From Emmonsiellopsis sp. PD_33 (Eukaryota; Ascomycota; Eurotiomycetes; Onygenales; Ajellomycetaceae): a DNA stretch of 64,000 bases. Position numbers and translations under genes: made by a program. Below the pieces are notes generated by a model. The model saw only the letters and a list, made by a program, of their open reading frames with translations, was not told the origin of the DNA and ran no database searches. This document shows, piece after piece, positions 34,755-46,468 of this stretch. The stretch covers positions 121,453 to 185,452 of the forward strand of contig JANTQF010000037.1 in NCBI GenBank assembly GCA_032988165.1, in the 5' to 3' direction. The stretch's first letter is position 1, and the number at the start of each line of letters is the position of its first letter.

Positions 34755-35547
34755 AATATAATCCAACCTATCTCCTTGTGTGTTACCCCTATTACGTTTG
34801 ATATATCACGTTCAATGCTTTTTATCCCCCCATGTCTGATGCCCCATGTTAATTCTCTATGCTATATTTGTGCTGGCGGCGTTCTCATTCTCTCTGCTGG
34901 GCTGGTCTGGTCTTATTTCCTCCTTTTTTGCTTTTTTTGTATTATCCCCGTCCGCGCTCGCATTTAAACAATGATAAACAAGCCGCGCTCTGTTCTCCCA
35001 ATTTCATTGATAAGGACAGCTGACTTGACTTTGTATAACAATATAAGTTTTGCATATGTATCACCTGTATATATCCCCCGTCGTGTGCATATTTTCCCGT
35101 CTTCTTCCGATTTCCCTTGCCCTCGTTGCTGGTTTGTTGTTGTCCAAATTGCGCTATGTGACACTGTTTTCAGGGTTTGTTTGCATTATATTTTGGTCTA
35201 GGCTGTTAATTAGGTTTCTTTTTGTAGCTAAAACCCTTAATTTTCTCTAAACGAACCCATTAACGAAGCTGATATCCCATTCATCCTCCCCCTGGAAATT
35301 ACTCCGTATGCTGGAGCGAGACAGGGCACATTACTCAGCATCCCCCACGTGACCGCCGCCGGCCAATCAGCGTCCGCGCAAAACAACCGCATCCGCCAAC
35401 GTCCAGCAATTCCCCCAAACGACGGACAAAACAACGACCCGACGACGAACAAGCCCGCAACGTTGGTATTGCCAACCCCCAATCCCTCTCCCACCCGCCT
35501 ACCAGCCCAATTGGAGCACAAGGAGGCCACACAAGGCACCCGCAGCC
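34755..35547. other. promoter region of the 51-kDa complex I gene
   Basis: AT-rich in its first half. Near the gene it carries CACGTG at 35346-35351 and CCAAT at 35363-35367, about 185-200 bases before the ATG. No gene is seen. Confidence 0.5.
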
Positions 35548-37280
35548 ATGATCTCTCGAGCGGCGGCTCCGTCCTCCCACTCCCTCTCCCACCTTGCTCC
35601 TCGCACACTTTCCACCGCCGCCTCCTCCCACGCCGCCCGCCACCAACAACCACGAAGACAACAGCAGCTGCGGCAGACCCGTGCCTTTGCTACCGTGCAA
35701 GATCCCGCCGCGACCCCTCCCCCAAGAACACATGGCGGCTTGAAGGATCAGGATCGGATATTCCAGAATCTGTACGGGCATCATGGTGCGGATTTGAAGA
35801 GCGCGATGAAGTATGGTGATTGGCACAAGACGAAGGAGATCATATTGAAGGGGCATGATTGGGTATGCTGTGCTTTGTTGGAATGGGTAAATTGGGGACG
35901 AGGAAGCTGATGATTGTGATCTCGTGTGTGTGACAGATTATTTCGGAAATCAAGACGTCTGGACTGAGAGGTCGAGGTGGTGCTGGATTCCCTTCGGGAT
36001 TGAAATGGGTAGGTGAAAACCTCAATCCCTACGTCTGGTTGGAGATATTGCAGCTTCAATGGGCTGTTTTTGATACGCTTTGCTGATACAATGGTTCCCT
36101 AACTCCAATTTGAACGCAGTCCTTCATGAATTTCAAGGACTGGGATAAAGACACCAAGCCAAGATATCTCGTCGTAAACGCTGATGAGGGCGAACCCGGT
36201 ACCTGCAAAGATCGTGAAATTATGCGCAAGGACCCCCACAAACTTATCGAGGGCTGTCTCATCGCGGGTCGTGCGATGAACGCTACCGCTGCTTACATCT
36301 ACATTCGTGGTGAATTCTACCAGGAGGCCACTATCCTCCAGGGGGCCATTAACGAAGCATACCAGGCTGGTTTGATCGGCAAAAATGCCTGTGGATCCGG
36401 TTACGATTTCGATGTCTATATCCACCGCGGAATGGGCGCATACGTTTGCGGTGAAGAGACCTCGCTCATTGAATCCATCGAAGGAAAAGCCGGGAAGCCC
36501 CGTCTGAAGCCCCCCTTCCCCGCTGCTGTTGGTCTTTTCGGCTGCCCCAGCACCGTCACCAACGTTGAGACTGTCGCCGTTGCCCCCACCATCTGCCGTC
36601 GCGGAGGCAAATGGTTTGCTGGCTTTGGCCGCGAGCGCAACCAGGGAACCAAGCTCTACTGTATCTCTGGCCACGTCAACAACCCATGCACCGTTGAGGA
36701 GGAGATGTCCATTCCCCTCCGTGAACTGATCGACCGCCACTGCGGCGGTGTGCGCGGCGGCTGGGACAATCTTCTCGCCGTCATTCCCGGCGGGTCCTCC
36801 ACCCCAGTCCTCCCCAAACACGTCTGTGACGACCAAATCATGGACTTCGATGCGCTCAAGGACAGCCAGTCCGGCCTCGGCACTGCCGCCGTCATCGTCA
36901 TGGACAAATCCACCGATATCGTCCGCGCCATCTCCCGCCTCTCCTCTTTCTACAAGCACGAGAGCTGCGGCCAGTGCACGCCTTGCCGCGAGGGCAGCAA
37001 GTGGACCATGCAAATCATGCAGCGCTTCGAACGTGGCCAGGCCCGTGAGCGCGAGATTGATATGCTCCAGGAACTCACCAAGCAGGTTGAGGGCCATACC
37101 ATCTGTGCTCTGGGCGAGGCCTTTGCTTGGCCAATTCAGGGTCTTATTAGACACTTTAGACCAGAAATGGAGGCGCGGATACGCCAGTTCGAGCAGGAGC
37201 ATGGTGGGAAGGCGGCGTTTGCTGGGGGTTGGGAGCCAACGGCTCGTGCTGAGGGAAAGCTGATTTCTCCTGGTCAATAG
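35548..37280 (+). CDS. NDUFV1: NADH:ubiquinone oxidoreductase 51-kDa flavoprotein subunit (NDUFV1)
   Basis: Three exons: 35548-35862, 35937-36008, 36120-37280; 515 aa. The first 45 residues are Arg/Ser/Ala-rich without acids, a mitochondrial presequence. The FMN-binding loop GLRGRGGAGFPSGLKW sits exactly in exon 2. Then come VVNADEGEPGTCKDRE (FMN), YIYIRGEFYQEA (NADH site), GAYVCGEETSLIESIEGK and the N3 [4Fe-4S] cluster ligands SCGQCTPC plus the Cys of HTICALGEA. It is the matrix-arm subunit of complex I that accepts the hydride from NADH through FMN and passes electrons to iron-sulfur clusters. It corresponds to Neurospora nuo-51 and bacterial NuoF. Codon use is strongly C/G-ended, which leaves a long antisense open frame. 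Confidence 0.97.
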
Positions 37281-38440
37281 ATGACTGGGCTGGACTGGAC
37301 TGGCGGGGACGGCTTACCGGTTCGGTTTTTTTCTATAAAGGAAACAAGAAAAATATAAGATAATGGGAGAGATTGTTCCAAATATACCAGCACATACTAC
37401 CCATCCATATTCGGTAGAAGAAGACAAAGGGGAGCCGACTTTTTCCATCCTTTTCCTTCTAGGTTTCTGTTTCCATTTATATATGTACATTTTTCTCTCT
37501 CTCTTTCATTTCTTTTGCTTCTGCTCTCTTGTCTATTGTCTCTATCCAGTCATTGCAGTTTCCGCTTTCTTTTTTTCTCACCCTTGCGTTGTGTAACTTG
37601 TGTTTCCTTCTTTCTTCTACATGTAGAGTACAAAAATAAAAAGAAGAGAAAAACCCTTTAAATGATTAATCTGCCTATCCAACCCCCCCCAAACACCGCC
37701 TGAGTCCCTGTTTCAATATTATCTATATCTACCTAGGTAGGGATTTATAATAATGAGCATTTGTTTACCAAATAGTTAACTATTGCTCAAGCCTGATATG
37801 GAACCGGCAGGGTTTAAGAGAAACTTCATAACAATGCCCAAGTTGAATTACACCCATGAACACACAACGCAAGACGAAAAATAAAATAGAGATCACACAT
37901 GATCACTACACACACAGCTGAAATATTACCCTGTTAGTTAGTTAGCTATGTACTCTGTAAAATGAAAGAAAGTAAGAAACAGGAAAAACTATTTAAAGTG
38001 GTAAAATTAAAAAGATACTTGGCTAACTACACATATCTAAAAAAAAAGAGCAACTGCTCGTTTCGAATAGAAAAGGACAAAAAAAGTCTTAAAGAAGTAA
38101 GAGGAAGGCTAAGCAATCTACATGCAAACATCAGTAATAGCCACGGCTCCCCCTACCCTACCCCAAGCCACAACGAACAAAATCGACATAAAACAAAAGC
38201 AAAAATAAATCCAAATGCTCAGCAACTAAGACGACAACAACAACATGCAATAATAGACGCCCGCTTTTCGTCCATATCCCGGAAAAGGTTGGGTCTCGAC
38301 GGAAAAGGATGATTTTTTGCCTTTGTTCTCTTTCCTTTCCTTTCCTTTTTTTCCCTTTTTTTTTCGGTTCTTGCTCTTTAATCCCCCCATCTAGTTTTCT
38401 TGATTCTCATTAACATCATTTCCGGCCTGGGCATATCATA
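37281..38440. other. intergenic region between convergent genes
   Basis: T-rich and then A-rich sequence, presumably the 3' UTRs of the 51-kDa subunit and Nup98-Nup96 genes. The frame at 37962-38312 is Lys/Asn-rich simple sequence. No gene is seen. Confidence 0.5.
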
Positions 38441-41400
38441 TCAATGGGCCGTTGCCATGATAATGTTGTAATAACGTCTGCTCATTTCAGCCGTATGCAT
38501 GAGTCGCGTATCCTGCGTAAGCGGCAGGTTGAGGATGGCCGACGGTTCAATGGCCTGAAATATAATGTGGTTAGTCCTTATGTCTCCCCTTCCATATAAC
38601 ACCAGTTTAAAGAAATATGAGAAACTCACAGTCCTACTATCCTTCGCGCACCATCCAGCAACAACATGACTAATCTCTCTGAATGCCACTCTCTCCTCCA
38701 AACTTGCCGTTGCCTTGGAAGATGAACTCTTATTATCATCCATCCGCCGCGCCAGCATCGCCAGCGACGCAACAAGCCTCTTCAGCCTGCCCGTCTCCCT
38801 TCGCCCGCCTTTGGCAGTAACCAGGTACAAAAAGTCCTCATAGACCGCGCCACCACTCGCCCATCCGCGCACTTTACGATCAGGCGACTCCCCAAAGCCC
38901 GAAAGCAGCGTCTCCAGGGTCACGTAGTCGCGCTCAATGACTGTCTTGGGTCCCACGAGGCGACGGAAGGTGTCATGCGCTTCGTTCCAGTTCTTAGCGT
39001 TGATGAGGTATTGGACTTCACAGGAGGGGTCGGATTGGTCGCGGGCATAGAGTGCTTTGGCGACCCAGATCCAGGCGGCGGGGATTTGGAGGTCGGTGAC
39101 GAGGTAATTCCACATTTTGTTCGGGGTGCCGTCGAGATTGGTGGGGGAAGGGAGCCAGGCTGCGAAACGAGAGAGGATTTCTTTGATGCTTCGTTCGCGG
39201 TCGGTGGCGTTAAGGAGGTGGAGGAGGATGAAGATGGCGGGTGGAAATTGTTGGCCGGCGGTGAGTTCCCAGGCGTAGTCCCACGTTAACCGATCTGCTT
39301 GAGACGTGTTGATGACCAGGGGTTCGAGGTGGCCCATTATTGTTTGTAGATGATGGAATAGCTGGAAGGAGAATCGACTGTACAAGGGATTCCCAGATGT
39401 AGCGTCGGGTAGAATGTCTTCAGGAAGACGCACAGGTGGAATTTGAGTGTTCCCAACATGGGTCGTAACAGTTGTAAAGGCTTTAAGAACAACCCACAGA
39501 GGAGACTCGAGAGGACTGTCACGATTGGCCGTATCTTGGACTGCAAAAGAGAAGGGATATGCAGGCTCGTTGCCCTGAGTTATATCACGGAAGAATAATT
39601 CAACCGCCTCCTCGAGAGGATCTTCTTCACCAATTCCGTACCAAAGGCGAAGGCCAAAAGCTTGGACCCAGTCAAGCTCGAAGCGCTCAGACAGGTAAAA
39701 AGTAGAGGCTCGGTCCTCAAGAACGCCTCCAGGCTTGCCATCACTCCGCAGGCAGTTTCCAGCAAGGAGCTCGTAGAGCGCACGGATTGGTTCCGTCATT
39801 TCTGAATAAACGTTATACTTCCGCCATGACTCAATTTGCTCTTTCATGTCGCTTTGGATTGACGGGTCACGGCCAATTTGTGGGATGAGAGTGGCCAAGT
39901 GGAGATTCCCGCTCTCAACAAGAGTTTTGCAAGCATCATCAATGCGATGAGAACAGAGATAAGCGATCGCACGTTCCTCGGGGGACTCAATACTCTCGAT
40001 CTCCTTGGCATGTTTGTCGCGAATGATAACCTCCCAAAGCCGGCTAAGCCTGTCTTTCTTGATCCGATGACGATACTGATCCCGCAATGCCTCAGGGACG
40101 CCAGCAGAAATGTCATCCTGGATATCATCGTTGAAAAGAATATCGCAAAGTTGCCAGACCTGGCGCTCTACATCCGCCGCATCGGAATATTCGGTCACGC
40201 AATCGGCCATGGCAGAAAAGTCAACCTTGGACAAGCGAGCGAAAGGAATGTTATCAACGATGCGGATATTTGACCCGTTTCTTTGCGCTTGGACTATAGG
40301 CGGTTGCTAAGGAAGAGGTCAGTTAGCAAGAGCATGCTTTAAAAATGTTATGCATTTTCGACATACTTTGGGCATTTCGTCATATCTATGCAGTACAATC
40401 ATCCTCCCCTCGGAAGAAAGGGCACCAGCCTGGTTCCAAGGCGCTTCTGATCGAAGATTCGAGCTAGGAACTCTTGGACAAATGAGAGTATCCATACAAC
40501 CGAATCTCGGCTTAAATGAGTGATGGAATAAGACTTCGTTTTCCGGCATGTCTTCAGGGTTTCCGCCGACGGATTTGGACTGTTTAGGGTACGGCCACTA
40601 GATAAAAAGAGACAGACAATTCAGCAAATCAATTCTTCAATTTGGGTTTACTACCTAGATACAAGGGGATAAGAGATTCGTGTCCAAAAATTAAATACAG
40701 AGTTTGTCGCCAAGTCGAGTCGAGATACGGTGATAAAATAAGAAGCAAATATAACAAACAAAAACAGAGGGAGTCAAACCTTGAAACCTTGTTTCTTCAC
40801 ATTCTTGCTCCCAGCAGCTTGAGGAAATAGCGAATTCATAAGGTCAATGCTCGTCGCAAAGCCAACCTCTTTAGCAGGCTTCTTCAGTTTGATCGGGGTA
40901 TCGTCGAGATTGTTGTCCGCAAAAACGTTTCCTTGGATTTCTCGGAGAGCTTGCCGATCCTGCTTTCTGGGACTGATAGTGCGCTGCAGCTGCTCGGCCC
41001 AATTTCCACTCAGATTGAGGTGTGCCGCTTTGGTAGGCGTTCCTTGTCGCTGAACCGAACGCTGCAAAGTAGGTCTCAAGGTGTTGCCGACCATCGTCTG
41101 CTCCACGGTGCGGTCAAGAACGGGAAATGAGCCGGCCATTGTTACATCCATTTCGTCGTCCTCATCCAATCCAGCATCTGATTCCGTAGCATCCTGACTC
41201 TCTGTCTGCTCAATGCTACCGTCCTCAGAGGTCGAACCCGCGGAGCGCTCCTCTAAAAAAGACTCCTGTTCCTCCTCTGTATCCATATCATCCTCGTCCT
41301 GTTCTGTCTCCTGGTTCCCACCTTGATTTAAGAACGCTCCTGGAACAAGATTGCGTTTTTTGAACTCAAACGTATCATCCTCGAGCCCGGTCGTGGAGCC

Positions 41401-44400
41401 ACTCATAAATGACTCATCGAACGAGACGGTTGAATTCGCGAAAGACGACTGGGTGGGAGTTTGAGCCTTGGGAGTAGGAGTGTCAGGAGGTGCACTCAAA
41501 GTGCTTTGATCAAAGTTCTCACCTTCATCTTCGTCATCATCATAATCAAGGCCGTAAGTAGTGAAATGGGGCACTCTGAACACCCACGTTCCGGTAAGTT
41601 TCTCGTAGTCAACGAATTCCGTATTGCCAACTCGCTTCAACCGTTCAAGGTGCTTGTCGAAATAAATGCCACTTGTAAGAGTCGGAGAAACTCTCTTATC
41701 TCTTCCACGAGCCCATGAGTTTTCAATCCGCAGGGTAGATGGCACGTTCAAACCCTTGCCCATGGGGGGTTTAGTCACGTCTTCAGGATAGACCGTGATA
41801 GATCGAGTGGAGATCTTGACGATCTTATCAAACAGTCCGTCTAGATCAACGGTTGTAAGGTCAACTGGTTCATCAAAAGTCACGGAGCCACAGCCGACGC
41901 GTCCAACTTGGAATCCAGCAAAATGTTTCTGCTGTTCGCGAGGCATCTTGTTGATCTCGGCGCGGGTTGGCTTCATCCAATAATCTCCTGGCTTGGGATC
42001 TCTGGCAGAGACCTTGACAGGGGGGTATTTCATGGCCTCATCCTGTTCACGGCCCTCTGGGACAATAGCAAGCTCGTTTCCTCGAGGCTGCTCCATTTCA
42101 ACGGTACCAGGAGATGAAACCGAGCTACTCAAGCCATTGACATCTTTCTTGGCAGTGCCGTTGATTCCGTTCACTTCCCCATTTTGCTTTCGAGAGGAAC
42201 GTAGGTACCCAAGTTCTTCCGCCGTTGGTTCGGGGCTCTCAGTCTCAACTCGGAAAATAGCATCATCGGTATCAGCACTAGTATCTCCCCCGGTAGTCTG
42301 GGAATCGAAGCTAACTTTCTTCTTCAGCTTGCTTCCAGTGTCATCGCCATTGGTCAAAGCGGGAGACTGGGTGGAGCGCGTGAACAGATCGGTTCGAAGG
42401 CTGCGGTCAATAGTAAGGCGCTTGAGGCTTGCACTCGAATATCGAGAATTTCCGGCAGAGAATGCTCCTGGGGATAGGATGCTATCGGTATCGGCGTCCA
42501 GGGTCTTTCGCAGGTTACTGGTGGACATGCTTTTTCCAAAACTGCGCCCGAGGCTACCACTACGGAGACTTCCGCCAAGGAAGCTACTGCTCAGACCTCC
42601 GGGAGTGCTGGAAACGCTGGACGGTGTACCATAGGTCGAGTAAGAGAATCCATACCCCTGACGAGTCGGAGGAGTTATGAGGCGGTTAGCAGCGTTGGGC
42701 GAAATCTTATACATAGGCAAGGGAGTGCGTTGTTTCTGACGAATACTAGCAGACAGTGGAGTAGCAAGCGGGCCTGGAGATGGAGCATTTGGTGGCGGTA
42801 AACCAGAGAAGATGGACTGGCTGCCATATGGATTTCCATCTAGCAGGGAAGCTTGGAGGCCAGTGGGCTGCTGTTGTTGCTGCTGCTGGGAGGTGTTCAG
42901 CAAGCTGCTTCCCAGGCCACCAACGGGTTGTTGCTGTTGCTGGGCTTGATTGGTTCCGCCTAAGTTAAACAGTCCGCCAGCGTTGGTTCCCGAGGTAGCA
43001 GAAGCCTGTCCGAAAGCGCCTTGTTGAGTTGTTGACCCGAAAAGACCGGGTTTCTGTTGCTGTTGCTGGCCGCCAAACAAGCCGGTACCTCCCTGCTGTT
43101 GGGTATTTTGGGTGCTGCCGAATCCACCGAACCCGCCAGCCCCAGTGGCAGTTTGTCCAGTTCCCAGGCTCCCAAAAAGGTTTGGCTTTTGTTCCTGCTG
43201 CTGCTGAGCGCCGCCTCCGAAAAGAGAGGGTGTACTGGTCTGCTGATTTGTGGCATTGCCAAATAGGGAGGGTGCGGACTGCTGTTGTGGTTGTTGTTGA
43301 TTCTGGCCAAACAAAGTAGATCCAGTCGTAGTTCCGCCACCGAATAGATTCGAACTGGGCTGCTGTTGTTGGGTGGTTGTGCTCCCAAAACCGCCGAAGG
43401 CTAGCTTGCTAGGAGTTTGGGTTTGGGTTTGGTTTTGTCCGAATCCGAAACCGGTCCCCGTGCCCTGCTGCTGCGGCTGCTGGGTGCCGCCAAATGGAGA
43501 GGATGTGGCGGTCGTACCGCCAAACGGAGAGGAGCTGGTCGTTGCAGCTTGTTGTCCAAAGCCGCCACCAAATGTAGTTCCCGTGCCTCCAAACGCGGGC
43601 TTATTTTGTTGAGCACCGCCGCCGAAAAGACTGGAGCCACCGCTACCAAAGCCGCCAGTTCCGGTAGTCGAGCCGAAACCGCCAGTGGTTGCTGTGGTAC
43701 CAAACCCGCCTGTAGGTTGCGTAGTAGCTGGCGTGGAGCCAAATAGAGACGTGGCTGGCTTGGAGCCTCCAAACAAGGGGTTGGCTGAAGCACCAGAGCC
43801 GAAGCCACCAGTTGTCGCGGTCTGTCCGAATGCGGAGGGAGCACTGGTGGCAGTGCCAAACGGAGCGCTCGTTGCTGCAGTGCCAAAGCCTCCGGCCGCT
43901 TGTTGTTGTTGTTGTTGTCCAAATCCTCCAAAGGCAGAGCTTCCAAAGGCACCCGGCTGGCCGCTGGCATTGCCGTACCTTCGTCCATGAGAATAATCTG
44001 CAACTCGAAGTTCCTATTGTCGAGTTAGTGACTGAGTATGTTGAACGGATAAATCGAGGGGTAACTTGCCTCAAAGGAGTACTTTTGATACGGCTGCATC
44101 ATAGAGACGGTTTGATAATGGTTTGTGGTACTAGAAGCAGTATCCTTTTCTATAAATGTGGTAAATGGCGGATTGGCGGTTCCCTCTGCCGGTGGGACGC
44201 CTCCACCAAGAGCGGTGCCGGTTCCTCCCCCAAATGCAGACCCTGTGGATGCTCCGAAGCCAGTTCCTCCAGTTGTACCTCCACCAAATAGAGAAGTTCC
44301 TTGACCGGTGGCACCAAAACCTCCTGTTTGTTGTGGTTGTTGGCCACCGCCAAAAAGGGTTCCACCCGTAGTACCAGTGCTAGTGCTACCAAATCCAGTA

Positions 44401-45421
44401 CCTCCGCTCCCAAACCCGCCAGTGCCGCCCCCGAATGAGGTCGTTGGTGTGGTGGTTGAGCCAAAAAGACCGGTCCCAGTGGTGGCTGTCCCAGTGGTTC
44501 CAAATCCTCCTCGGTTTTGTGTACCACCGAACATGGGGTTTGTCTGTGTCGTGCTAGAACCGAATCCTGATCGAAAAAAGATATGAAGTTAGTGGTGAAA
44601 TTCTCCCTAAGTAACTCAGAAATAAAGACACTGTTCCACAGATATTGGCGCGCAATAATAAAAGGAACAAAAAAAGCTATCTCCTTCGGAACACCAGGCG
44701 CGGTCCGGTATCCTCGACAAGATGACAAGATTCCATGTCGAGATCGCACCAGGCATCCAAAGAGATGTTTCGAGCAAGCTGGTTGGTTGTACTCCAAACG
44801 AACGATAGCGCAACGAAGAGCAATAAACGGAACGTAAACGGAGACATCACAAAATGCCAGTAGCGCGACGACCATTCTTTGCACACGCAGGAAAGGCCAA
44901 GAAGGTTCGTGCTATTTTCGGAACGAAGCTCAAAGGAAATCAATCTACATCGAGTGCCGAGTAGACGGTATCGACGTACCTCCTCCAGAACCGAAACAGC
45001 CAGAAGTGCTTCCAAAGGCACTGCCCGTGTTTCCTGAACCGCCGAAAGGAGACGATGTCGCTCCGAAGCCTAGACGAGTGGTGAAGTCGCGTCAGACGGG
45101 GCTGTTTGCTGCTTTGTTTCCATGGTGGTCGATTGGCGTCTGGCGGGTTCCTCGTTTGCATACAAAGGTCGAAAGGATATATAATATTTGCAGAGGAGAC
45201 GAGACCCGGAGAAATGGCGCCAATTTACCCAAGGAAGAAAAAAGCGTCCCAAAACAATTGCGATGCGAAAAGGAGAACAGCCGGTGTAAACAAGAGGAAG
45301 AGATCGACCTACCAGCTCCAGTTGAAGGGTTGTTGAATCCGGTTCCAGTGCCGAATCCCGAGCTTTGCTGCTGCTGACCAGAGCCAAAGCCCCCAAAGGT
45401 GCCGCTGCCAAAGCCAGACAT
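38441..45421 (-). CDS. NUP145: Nup98-Nup96 nucleoporin polyprotein (Nup145 / S. pombe Nup189 type)
   Basis: Seven exons: 45421-45313, 45069-44980, 44566-44070, 44013-40780, 40597-40367, 40306-38630, 38554-38441; 1983 aa. Residues 1-560 or so are FG/GLFG repeats with Gln/Thr/Gly spacers. They are interrupted at about 192-252 by the GLEBS motif (PPFTTFIEKD, NHYQTVSMMQPYQKYSFE, ELRVADYSHG), which binds Gle2/Rae1. The autoproteolytic domain (about 860-1060, GDYWMKPTRAEINKM, HFAGFQVGRVGCGSV) ends in HFTTYG with the scissile bond expected between Phe1049 and Thr1050. The rest is Nup96: an acidic linker, then the alpha-helical ACE1-type domain (QVWQLCDILF, YELTAGQQFPPAIFIL) that joins the Y-complex scaffold. 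Intron 3 is GC-AG; intron 6 (38555-38629) is 75 nt with no in-frame stop. Confidence 0.95.
44014..44069 (-). other. GC-AG intron inside the Nup98 GLEBS motif
   Basis: The donor reads GAG|GCAAGT, a strong consensus with C in place of T, and the acceptor is GACAATAG|GAA. Splicing joins YSFE to ELRVADYSHG, the conserved GLEBS sequence, whereas read-through would insert unrelated residues and stop. Confidence 0.9.
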
Positions 45422-46468
45422 GGTGACCAGATGTGTTTACTCTGCCCTGTCGTTCAAAAACAGTCTGCCACGTCAACAGCGATGGTCCATAGGCGACGGG
45501 CGGGGAACTCGATTAAGTGCGGAAGGGATATTAATGTCGTAGGATTGGCCGAAGCCGGTCTGCGAGTATAATCGCGACTTGAAGCAAGCAAGGATGACGG
45601 AAGACGCCAAATCTGTTTGGGTATAACAAAGGGCTGAGCTCAAGAAGAGAAGAGAAAAAAGGGAAAAGAGAAAGAAGAACGACAAGCGAAGACAACGAAG
45701 TATAAAAAGGAGCTCTCCGCGACTTGGCCACGGCGCAGGGGGGGGGTGCGGTGAGGCGAGGTGAGGTTCGTCGTTGGGGAGGAAAAGTATCAACGGACAC
45801 GCGAAGTCAAGACGGCGAGGAGGAGAGGCTGAGGCGAAGCTGGGCCTCGCTTAGCTAGCCGTTTTCGGCGATTGGCGGGACGGCGGGTGCGCGCCGGGCC
45901 CAAGCGGCAGTCATGTGACAGGCTGGCGCTAGGCAACATGCAGCCTAGAGTCTTGGCTGGCAGCCTGCTATCAAAGCTGGAATTTGTATGGATATCAACT
46001 TGCTTCCGGTACGAACAGGAAGATGTACAGCGTTCCAATAGCCTTCTTTTGGGAACATACATCCGCCCAGCCTACCGTCTACACTCGTGCCTACATAGGT
46101 AACTACTTCAGGCAGCGCTAGGCACGCAAGATACGGCGGCCGCCTGCTGAGAACACCGACTGACTAATTGAACAACCACAGGCTGATATTCAGGAGAACC
46201 AGAAAAACTACCTAACCATACGTATCTGAAATCATAACAGAACATGGGGTAAGTTTAAAACAAAAAAAAAAAGTCTCGGAAACATGAGTAACATGAATGA
46301 TTCAAGCCATCGCAGGAGCCAGTTGCTTGAAACTAGCCATAAAAGGGATATAATACTCGGAACTGGTTTTCTTCAACGACACTCTAAACATTGGAGCGGC
46401 TCCAATGTAAGGTTTGCTTCATTTTTCTCTCTCTCTCGCATTTCAGGCATTTCGTTCGTTTGAACCGT
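45422..46468. other. region between Nup98-Nup96 start and acetyl-CoA synthetase end
   Basis: Holds the promoter of the nucleoporin gene and the 3' UTR of the synthetase. It is GC-rich near 45880-45920 with no coding signal of its own. Confidence 0.5.

Noticed and set aside
36099..37277. 392-codon minus-strand open frame opposite the 51-kDa complex I gene
   Set aside because: It lies entirely antisense to a certain gene with strong C/G-ended codons, which removes stops from the opposite frame. Its sequence has no family motif.
42960..44884. several Pro-, Leu- or Gln-rich open frames across the Nup98 FG-repeat exons
   Set aside because: They are alternate-frame translations of the FG repeats.
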